The notes under the pieces were generated by a model. It saw only the letters and a list, made by a program, of their open reading frames with translations, ran no database searches and had not been told where the DNA came from. This document shows, in pieces, positions 23,038 through 30,804 of a stretch of 64,000 nucleotides of DNA; positions within the stretch are counted from its first letter, which is position 1, and every line of letters starts with the position of its first letter. Made by a program: the position numbers and the translations under genes. Origin of the DNA: Serpula lacrymans var. lacrymans S7.9. Taxonomy: Eukaryota > Basidiomycota > Agaricomycetes > Boletales > Serpulaceae. Location of the stretch: positions 641,360 to 705,359 of the forward strand of contig NW_006763300.1 of the NCBI RefSeq assembly GCF_000218685.1, given 5' to 3'.

Positions 23038-23812
23038 CATCAGGAAAAACCCTTTTGTTATATAGCGCTATATAGCCACCACCTATATATATAAACACAT
23101 TGATAGAAACTATAGTACTATCAGTGCAATCATAGCTCTTATAGCTCTTATAGCACAGTAGTAGGCAAAATTTTAACCAAGGGGAGAAGTATCTATAATT
23201 CCCTCAAACTCTGGATTAATCTAATAAACTTGTTCAGAAAGAGGCCAGAAGTGTTTGGAGTCAAGTATATTATTATAGGCAAGGTACTATAAGGGCTCTT
23301 ATAGCTTATAGCAGCCTACATAGCTCATATAGCTGTAAAGGTCATAGTTATAATATAGTTCAAGGTGCTTAAAAGGCCTAATAGATCATACAGTATTAAT
23401 TAATTATGTAGCCTGTATTAGTGAAATAGTAGTTTGTATCCCTGATACTCACAAAATAAGAATAATGATTTATCCAAATGTAAGTAGTGACAATGAGTAA
23501 AAAAATAATCTAAGTCCATGAAAGGTCAATATATAACAACTGTGTAATACATTCTATAAGCTCTCATGGTGTAGTGGATAAATGTGATGTGTGGCTATAG
23601 GTTGCTTAGTCAAGTTGAGAGTTCAAATCCTGTTTGTGTTAATTTTTTTAATCAGCTACACAACAATTTCCAATATCTATAAGAGCATTTATAGAGCTAT
23701 ATGAGGCTCTATAGATGGCAGAGGTTCTATAACAGGTTTGACCACTATAACAGCTTTATGAGTACTTATAGTGCTATAGAGCTCTATATAGCTACCCCCA
23801 TTTTTCCTGATG
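23038..23812 (+). mobile_element. TIR element copy 1 carrying a tRNA-like Pol III unit
   Basis: A 775-bp segment begins CATCAGGAAAAACCCTTTTG and ends with the inverted end ccatttttcctgatg. The ends continue into inverted TATATAGC-type sequence. The interior is A+T-rich with many 'ctataTAGC/cttatag' words and no protein frame. It is clearly homologous, in the opposite orientation, to the segment interrupted by E2 (36219-44001): both share the blocks aagtccatg.aaggtcaata and gtagtttgtat and the tRNA-like part. Its right end abuts a fragment of the old Gypsy element E3. No target duplication is obvious. Confidence 0.65.
23567..23649 (+). promoter_or_regulatory. tRNA-like internal Pol III promoter (A box, B box, T7 terminator)
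   Basis: TGGTGTAGTGG at 23567-23577 fits the A-box consensus at all fixed positions. AGTTCAAATCC at 23620-23630 matches the B box at 9 of 11. Seven T residues follow at 23643-23649, 12 nt after the B box. Acceptor and T stems pair poorly, so I do not call a functional tRNA. Confidence 0.55.
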
Positions 23813-24002
23813 TCCTCTCTCTTTTCTATTTTGTCTTCAACTTTCTTTACTAAATCATCCACATTTGTCATTCTCTTTTTCCATCTATACGTCTCTATAC
23901 TTTTTTCTTCTGCTCTGGTTATCTCTTTTCTTTGTTCAGGTGTGAGGGTCATTCATATAAAAAGTTCTGCTTTTAGTACGATGACATCCTCATTATCTTC
24001 TG
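23813..24002 (-). pseudogene. Fragment of Gypsy element E3 pol (RNase H-integrase linker)
   Basis: The minus strand reads 'EDNEDVIVLKAELFI', a stop, then 'MTLTPEQRKEI' and 'NVDDLVKKVEDKIEKRED', homologous to the same region of E1 and E2 pol. It continues the E3 pol that stops at 30805: removing E1 (24003-30804) and one TTCTG duplication joins the two pieces. The fragment is cut off by TIR copy 1 at 23812; integrase and the 3' LTR of E3 are missing. Confidence 0.8.
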
Positions 24003-24358
24003 TGTCACGACTTGAACCAAAAGCGCTAGTCTAAGCGTTAGTTTTCCTTTTTTCATTTTCTTTGATATCTGATCACATGACAGATAAAGATATGTTAAGC
24101 TGCTGCTTTAGTGCGGATAACATAATACGTAGTTATATCAGATCACGTGACCATCACGTGACAAGAGTCTAGAACCATTACAAAGAAAACATCAGTCAGC
24201 GCCTCATGGCTGACTTTCAGAAACATATATATAGTAGACCACCATGTACATACTTTCCTCAGTTGTTGATTAATTCTCAATCGCTATTTGTAACGCTACT
24301 TGTTTGATTTGAGCCTTCATCCCTCCGTTAACTCGGTATAGGGGATAAGGGTTTTACA
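24003..24358 (+). repeat. E1 5' LTR
   Basis: 356 bp, TGTCACGACTTG...GGGTTTTACA. U3 has two CACGTG boxes 11 bp apart (24144-24149 and 24155-24160) and TATATATA at 24226-24233. The self-primer sequence CAGTTGTTGATT lies at 24260-24271, 34 bp after the TATA start, and marks the likely transcription start and U3/R border. Confidence 0.95.
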
Positions 24359-24359
24359 C

Positions 24360-24371
24360 AATCAACAACTG
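24360..24371 (+). promoter_or_regulatory. E1 primer-binding site (self-priming type)
   Basis: AATCAACAACTG, one base after the LTR end, is the exact reverse complement of CAGTTGTTGATT at 24260-24271 in the LTR. This is the Tf1 arrangement, in which the 5' end of the transcript folds back as primer. Confidence 0.8.
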
Positions 24372-24386
24372 CCACAAGTACCGTTT

Positions 24387-24596
24387 ATGAATATAACAGC
24401 AACAATCCTAACCGCCATCATCGTCACTATCATCATCATCTTACTCGTCCTAAACCTACTCAAACGTTCAAACCAAACTATCACTACCCTCCCACTTCAT
24501 CACCTACCCACTCGCCCCGACACCATCTTATCATTTTTCCCTGCCAACGTCTCCCCCTCCTCATCCCAAGACTCGTTCGTAACCATCCCCCTGTAA
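24387..24596 (+). CDS. E1 ORF0, small membrane protein (shortened)
   Basis: A 69-codon frame starts just after the primer site. The N-terminus is a hydrophobic segment ('ATILTAIIVTIIIILLVLNL') followed by 'KRS', i.e. one membrane helix with a basic stop. The soluble tail 'RPDTILSFFPANVSP' and 'FVTIPL' is shared with E2 ORF0. E2 and E3 continue to a conserved 'GVEP' end. In E1 a TAA after IPL cuts the frame, while the remaining 'LFGVEPLGFSRFYI' is still readable in another frame downstream (about 24625-24660). Function unknown; not known to me from classical Gypsy elements. Confidence 0.6.
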   Translation: MNITATILTAIIVTIIIILLVLNLLKRSNQTITTLPLHHLPTRPDTILSFFPANVSPSSSQDSFVTIPL

Positions 24597-24679
24597 ATAC
24601 ACTTTATATCACTATAATCTCTTTGGTGTGGAACCATTGGGATTTTCTCGATTTTACATAGTTTCCATTTCGATTTCCT

Positions 24680-24771
24680 CTGACCAGGCCGCGCATTTGC
24701 GTCCGCCAGTCGGGAGAAGGACTGAAAGCTTAATAAGCTGGTCACATTGGGACAACCGTTCGGACCCCAAT
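24680..24771 (+). promoter_or_regulatory. E1 conserved structured leader
   Basis: A 92-nt non-coding block between ORF0 and gag, from ctgaccaggcc to ggaccccaat. It is conserved in E2 (36985-37077) and E3 (33371-33462, minus) better than its flanks. The 3' part forms a hairpin with stem ATTGGG/CCCAAT around acaaCCgttcGGac. Possible packaging, dimerisation or translation element. Confidence 0.65.
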
Positions 24772-24942
24772 TTATCACTATACCTTTTACATAAAATTCG
24801 TAAAATACAAAAAATAGTTACCATACATACATAGTCAGTAGTGGGCTGAAGAGGACCACTTTGACTCAAAGAGGACAGATAGACTACTAAGATCTTAGAA
24901 AGCGGTGTATCGATCCAGCTTATCACTGGTGAACTCCTTTCT

Positions 24943-25380
24943 ATGCTTAGTAGAGATTTTTACATTTGGATCGGAGAGCAACACATTTACTCTCAAGACT
25001 ACGTATTCAAAGGGAAATTCCCCCTACCAGAAATAGAACCCATCAGAATCCCATCCCCTTTGATCAAATCAGAAACTCCCCCTCCTCCCCAACTTACATT
25101 CAATGTCAAACCTAGAATATCGAGATCTGCCCGAGCCATCCAACAGCACGGACAGCGCATTTACCAGGGAAATGATGGACTCATTACCCAGAATAGACAC
25201 TCCCCCCCCGAAAGAAGCGTGATTGGAAGCATATGTAAAACAAGAAGTAGAAAAAGCAATAAGACAAACACAAATGCATTACCAATCCCAGCTAGACGAG
25301 GCGCTCGAAGAAGTGAGCGTCTTGCAAAGAAAATTAAAAAGACAGATACCGCCACCTCCAGAAAAGGTGGAAAGAAGTAG
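24943..25380 (+). CDS. E1 ORF1, basic protein overlapping gag
   Basis: A 145-codon frame whose ATG is at a conserved methionine ('GELLSM' here, 'GELSYM' in E2, 'GELLYM' in E3). Similarity extends in frame upstream of the ATG ('VSIQLITGELL'). Shared text with E2 is 'FPLPEIEPIR' versus 'FTFPEIEPIR'. The C-terminus is very basic ('RRGARRSERLAKKIKK') and overlaps the first ~90 codons of gag, which lies in the +1 frame. The relative frame is the same in E2. The product could be a separate leader protein or an N-terminal extension reached by frameshift; part of the C-terminal similarity may simply reflect gag conservation. Confidence 0.5.
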   Translation: MLSRDFYIWIGEQHIYSQDYVFKGKFPLPEIEPIRIPSPLIKSETPPPPQLTFNVKPRISRSARAIQQHGQRIYQGNDGLITQNRHSPPERSVIGSICKTRSRKSNKTNTNALPIPARRGARRSERLAKKIKKTDTATSRKGGKK

Positions 25381-26221
25381 AACAGCACTGGAGAAACCCG
25401 AGAACTTCTCCGGAGATAAGAAAAAGTATAGGGCCTTTAGAGAGTCCTTATTACTACATTTCGAAGACAATGCCATATATTTCAAAGACGACCGAAAAAA
25501 GATAAGCTTTGTGCTATCTTTTATGAAAGAAGGAGAAGCCGCGGCCTTTCGGACCAATTGGCTAGAGAACCAAGTAGACGCCCAACAGCTGGGGCTCGAT
25601 ATTACAAATACATACGGAAGTTGGCCGTACTTTGCGGATAAAATGGAAGAAAGGTTCAAAGACAGCTTTGAAAAAGAAACTGCCAAGAACGAAATATTGA
25701 CCCTGAGACAGGGCAATGAAACCGCCCAAGCCTTCTTTGAAAAGTTTGAGGAAAAGAAAAGATGGGCGGGATATACAAATAGGATAAACAAAGAGTTCCT
25801 AATATCTCTACTCAGAAGGAACATGAACAAGCCGCTAGTAGACAGGGTGATCTACGGCGGGCATATTCCCAGAGATTACCAAGAGTGGAAAAAGGAACTT
25901 ATCAGAATAGACTATATTTGGAGAGAGAGAGAAAAGGAGAAGAAAGGTTCCGATACCGGGAAGAAACCCTATTCGGAACAAAAGAAAGAAGGAGAGAAGA
26001 AGAGAGACGGAACCGGATATACCTATACCGGTAGCGGAGAAAGAATGGAGGTGGACAAAGCAAAGTTCCGCACTGAGGGACGATGCTACCGATGCGGAGA
26101 AAAGGGACATAGGAGCTTCGAGTGCAAAGACACACAAAAAAAGAAGCCACAATTTAATGTCCGAGAGTTCTTAGAAAAGATGACGAAAGAGGAAAGGGAA
26201 AAACTCCTTGAGGGTTTTTAA
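25103..26221 (+). pseudogene. gag: E1 gag, interrupted by one nonsense codon
   Basis: The frame opens with ATG 25103 ('MSNLEYRDLPEPSN'), meets TGA at 25220-25222 where E2 has a glycine codon ('KEA*LEAYV' versus 'QEAGLEQYV'), and continues to TAA 26219-26221. Features in order: a coiled-coil-like segment ('DEALEEVSVLQRKLKRQ'), a capsid region ('TALEKPENFSGDKKKYRAFR', 'ISFVLSFMKEGEAAAFR', 'FLISLLRRNMNKPLVDRVIY'), and one CCHC knuckle 'CYRCGEKGHRSFEC'. The end is 'FLEKMTKEEREKLLEGF'. The stop codon is a shifty site leading into pol. Confidence 0.88.
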
Positions 26222-26227
26222 AGAGGC
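26213..26227 (+). promoter_or_regulatory. E1 gag-pol -1 frameshift site (shifty stop)
   Basis: GGT TTT TAA AGA GGC in the gag frame. Slipping one base back keeps Phe on TTT and reads TTA AAG AGG CCA (LKRP) into the open pol frame. The same arrangement occurs in E2 (38562-38576) and, with TGA, in E3 (around 32766-32778, minus). Pol has no nearby ATG of its own. Confidence 0.65.
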
Positions 26228-29200
26228 CAGCGGTACCGCATCGACAGACTGAGCCTAAAGACGTTTCGAATCGATTTCTTCCTTTGACTGTAAATACATA
26301 TGACTCAGAATTGTTACGCTGCAGCTTTAGCACGGATGACAATAAAACTACTTCTACTCAGACAAAGAAAGAAATCCGAAACGAAAAAGATGCAACTAGA
26401 GTGAAAGCGGCACAGAGTGATAAGACATCCGCAGTTTCGACGGCGGGCGAATCACTAAAAAGCGCAGCATTTACGATAGAACCTAAGATTCCTACACCCG
26501 ATGCGGCGAGCTCTACGGAGAAAAACGCAGCAGAGACTGTAGAAGAGAGGTCAGGAACCCCTCTAAAAAAACCTAGAACAGAAGGTTGGACCCCAGAATG
26601 GGTAGTAAACAGGCTAAGAGACCAAAAGGAAGAAAGATCCATTGGGATTCTGAGTGCCTGGACACATAAAAAGAGAGCGAAAGAAGTAACCCGGGAAACG
26701 ATAAAAGAAATCAACCGGTTACCAACAGTAGAAGCTATACAAGCGATCATAGAAATTGCCTCCCCAAAAAAGTACATTAGGGGCACCCAAGGCAATCAAA
26801 TGAACGTAAAATGTAAGCTTACTACATTAGATACTCTCCAATCAGAAACAGTCGAAGCACTATTGGACAGTGGATGCACGGGGAGTTGCATCGACTCCCA
26901 ATTTGTGAAAGACAAAAGATATGAGACAAGGAAGATACCGAGACCTATTCCAGTCTATAATGCAGATGGAGCTCTTAATAAAAACGGAGCCATCAATGAA
27001 TTTGTAATACTACTCATGGAAATCGACGGACACGTCGAGAAGATACATCTTGCCATAACCAATCTGGGTAACGGAAAAATGTTTCTAGGACATGAGTGGT
27101 TGAACAAACATAATCCTAAAATAGACTGGAAAGAATCGAAGTTGACCTTTGAAAGATGTCCTGAAGAATGCAGACCGAGAATCCGAATCTCTGATCCAGA
27201 GGAGGATCCGGAAATATTCTTTGAGGAACTAAGAGAAGACGAGAGGATGATACAGGTGAATCTCCATAATTTCGAAGATGCCACGGTCGACGATCAATAT
27301 TATCACATCAGAGCCCAAGGCACAATGGCACAGAAGCTAGCAGAAGCCGCAGGCAAAGATCGAAAAGAAGGAGGATTCGAAAAGATAGTGCCAAAACACC
27401 TTCATCAATATAAAGACGTATTTGATAAAAAGGAGTTTGACACGTTACCTGAAAGGAGGCAATGGGATCACGCAATCGAACTAATACCGGGAGATCACTC
27501 CCTAGATTGCAAGATCTATCCATTGGCAAGAGGAGAGCAAGAAGAGCTAGATGCGTTCCTGAAGGAGAATCTAGAATCGGGACGGATAAGACCATCGAAG
27601 TCCCCATTCGCATCACCATTCTTCTTCATTAAAAAGAAAGACGGGAAGTTGAGACCAGTTCAAGATTATAGGAAGCTAAACGATATCACTATCAAAAATA
27701 GATATCCACTTCCGTTGATCGGGGAACTAGTAGACAAATTGAGTGGAGCAAAATACTTCACAAAATTGGATGTAAGATGGGGATATAACAATATCCGAAT
27801 GAGAGAAGGAGACGAACATAAAGCAGCGTTCAGGACAAATCGGGGATTATTCGAACCATTAGTCATGTTCTTTGGACTGACAAACTCCCCCGCCACGTTC
27901 CAAACAATGATGAACACGCTTTTCAAAGAGTTGATAGACGAAGGATTGGTAATCATATATCTAGATGATATCATGATATTCACAAAGGATATAGAAATGC
28001 ACCGAGCAACGACGCAACGTGTGTTAGATATCCTAAGAAAAAATCATCTCTATCTTAAACCAGAGAAATGCGATTTCGAACAGACAGAAGTAGAATACCT
28101 GGGATTGATCATCTCAGAAAACGAAATTCGCATGGATCCGGTAAAAGTAGAAGGAATTAGCAAATGGCCAGAATGCAAAAACAAGAAGGACATACAAGCA
28201 TTCTTGGGATTTGTAAATTTCTATCGAAGATTCATAGAGGGCTTCGGGGAAGTAGCCAAACCATTGACCAAGTTAACGGGAAAGGAGGACTTCATTTGGG
28301 GAAATGAACAACAAGAAGCATTTAACACATTAAAACAATGTGTAGCTTCAGCCCCAGTGTTAGCTCTCCCAGTACCACATGGCCAATACAAAGTAGAAGC
28401 AGACAGTAGTGACTTCGCTATGGGTGCCGTCTTATCACAAAGACAAAAAGATGACTGGAAACCAATTGCATATCTCTCCAAAGCGTTAAACCCCACAGAA
28501 TGCAATTACGAGATCTATGACAAAGAGCTTCTTGCCATTATGACGGCACTTAACGAATGGAGACATTACTTGATAGACGCAGAAGAAGAGTTCGAGATAT
28601 GGACAGATCATCAAAATCTGTTATATTTCAAAGAACCAAAGAAGTTGAATAGGAGACAGGCACAGTGGATGACGGAGTTAAGCCAATACCACTTCACGAT
28701 ACACCATATGCCAGGAAGGAAACATATAAAAGCGGATCTTCTCTCGAGACGGTCAGATCACAACAAAGGAGAAAACGACAACGAAGACGTCGTATTACTG
28801 GATGAGAAATTATTTGTAAGAATGACCCTATCACCAGAACAGAGACAAAAGATCGCAGACAGTCAAGAGAAGGAATTGGAGATTTCAAAGTGGATTACAA
28901 AGAAAAAAGGAAATGTAGATGAATTAATAAAAAAGATGAAAGGAAAGATAGAGAGGAGAGAGGACGGTTGGCTAGACGAAGACGGTTGCATAGTATTCAA
29001 AGGCAGGATCTATGTACCAAAAGATGCCGTGTTAAGGGAAGAGATTATCCGACGAAACCATGACTCTGTTATTGCAGGTCACCCAGGAAGATATAAAACC
29101 AAAGAGTTAATCACTCGACAATACTGGTGGCCTTATATGGACAGAGATATCACGAGATACGTAGATGGATGCGAAGTCTGCCAAAGAACTAAGACAGACC

Positions 29201-30480
29201 ATAAAAAGAAAGCAGCACCGCTTCATCCAAACAAGATCCCGGATAAACCTTGGCAGATCATATCAGTAGATCTGATCGGACCACTACCAGAATCAAATGG
29301 ATATAACATGATAATGGTAGTAGTAGATTGATTCACCAAAATGATCAAGGTAATTCCCACACAGATGGAGATCACATCAGAAGGAGTGGCACGATTATTT
29401 AGAGATCATGTATTCAGAAACCACGGCATACCCGAAAAGATCATCTCAGATCGGGGACCGCAATTCGTTTCAAAATTCATGAAAGATCTACATACGCTTC
29501 TTCAGATAAAAGCGAACCCATCAACGGCTTGGCATCCACAAACGGATGGACAGACGGAGAGGATCAATCAAGAGATAGAACAGTATCTCAGAATCTTCGT
29601 AAACCATAAACAAGATGATTGGGCAGAATGGCTTACCCTAGCAGAATTCTCTTACAATAACAAACAACATTCTGCGACGGGACATAGCCCGTTCTACCTG
29701 AATCATAGATATCATCCGAGAACACAGGAAGTAGTGAAAGTGGGGGTAAAGAACGAAAATGCAGAAGATTTCGTAAAGAGAATGACAGAAACAAGGAAGA
29801 GAGCAGAAGAATCGCTGCAAAAGGCAGCTGAACAGATGAAGAAGCAGTACGATAAGAAGAAAAGAGAAGCAGTGGAATATAGAATAGGAGATAAGGTGTA
29901 CGTAGAAGCGACCAATATCTCAACAGATCGACCAGCCAAGAAACTGGACGACAAGAGACACGGCCCGTTTGAAATACTGGAAAAAATAGGCGAATCAGCC
30001 TATAGATTAGCGCTACCACCGACATGGCGGCCTATTCATCCGGTTTTCAACGAGATAAAACTCACGCCGTACAAAGAACCACAGTTCCCTTCCCAACAGA
30101 AACCTAAACCGATACCGCCGGTAATAGTAGACGGACAAGAAGAATACGAAGTCGAAGAAGTTCTAGACTCACGTCTAAAACGAGGGAAATTGGAATATTT
30201 AGTACATTGGAAGAACTATCCAAAAGAGGAACGCACGTGGGAACCCAAACAACACCTAAACAACTCACCCGACAAAGTAAAAACATTCCACAATAACAAC
30301 CCTAGTGCACCCCGACGGATCCGATTTCAATTACATTTCCAACCCTTCGAAAACTTCACAACAACTAGAGTCCGAAAACAATTGTTTAATTGGGAAAACG
30401 GAAAGATGGACCCCTACTTTCGGGACGAAAGTCCTAAGGAGGGGGTAATGTCACGACTTGAACCAAAAGCGCTAGTCTAA
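26218..30480 (+). pseudogene. pol: E1 pol polyprotein, one nonsense codon in integrase
   Basis: Read from the -1 site. Domains in order: aspartic protease ('VEALLDSGCTGSCID', DSG active site); reverse transcriptase ('FTKLDVRWGYNNIRM', catalytic 'YLDDIMIF'); RNase H ('VEADSSDFAMGAVLSQ', 'YEIYDKELLAIMTAL', 'WTDHQNLLYF'); integrase zinc finger ('HDSVIAGHPG'..'CEVCQ'). The integrase core follows with 'SVDLIGPLPES', 'IISDRGPQFVS' and 'HPQTDGQTERINQEIEQYL' (D,D,E). The C-terminal chromodomain is 'YEVEEVLDSRL'..'YLVHWKNYPKEERTWEP'. TGA at 29329-29331 replaces the Arg codon of 'VVVDRFTK' seen in E2 (CGA to TGA). The final codons lie inside the 3' LTR. Confidence 0.93.
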
Positions 30481-30804
30481 GCATTAGTTTTCCTTTTTTC
30501 ATTTTCTTTGATATCTGATCACATGACAGATAAAGATATGTTAAGCTGCTGCTTTAGTGCGGATAACATAATACGTAGTTATATCAGATCACGTGACCAT
30601 CACGTGACAAGAGTCTAGAACCATTACAAAGAAAACATCAGTCAGCGCCTCATGGCTGACTTTCAGAAACATATATATAGTAGACCACCATGTACATACT
30701 TTCCTCAGTTGTTGATTAATTCTCAATCGCTATTTGTAACGCTACTTGTTTGATTTGAGCCTTCATCCCTCCGTTAACTCGGTATAGGGGATAAGGGTTT
30801 TACA
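30449..30804 (+). repeat. E1 3' LTR
   Basis: 356 bp, matching the 5' LTR with one visible difference. It is preceded by the purine tract aaggagggggtaa (30436-30448), the expected plus-strand primer. The pol frame ends inside it at 30480. Confidence 0.95.

Larger units (their letters stand above)
24003..30804 (+). mobile_element. Ty3/Gypsy LTR retrotransposon E1 (chromovirus, Tf1/sushi-like)
   Basis: A complete 6.8-kb insertion: two 356-bp LTRs (TGTCAC..TTACA), flanked by the 5-bp target duplication TTCTG (23998-24002 and 30805-30809). Order: LTR, primer site, ORF0, structured leader, ORF1 overlapping gag, gag, pol (protease, RT, RNase H, integrase, chromodomain), polypurine tract, LTR. The LTRs differ at one visible site (gcgttag versus gcattag), so it is recent. 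Two in-frame nonsense codons (gag 25220, pol 29329) and a shortened ORF0 make it non-autonomous as read. It is inserted in E3. Confidence 0.95.

Noticed and set aside
23567..23649. A functional tRNA gene
   Set aside because: A and B boxes and a T-run are present, but acceptor and T-arm stems pair poorly and the copy at 43416-43519 has a different spacing between the boxes. Kept only as a tRNA-like promoter.
22990..23760. A CRISPR-like array from the many 'cttatag' repeats
   Set aside because: Repeats are short and irregularly spaced, there are no spacers, and the host is a fungus; they belong to the TIR element.
25278..26150. Antisense ORFs within gag/pol of E1
   Set aside because: Compositional shadows (Ser/Leu/Phe-rich) of Lys/Glu-rich coding sequence.
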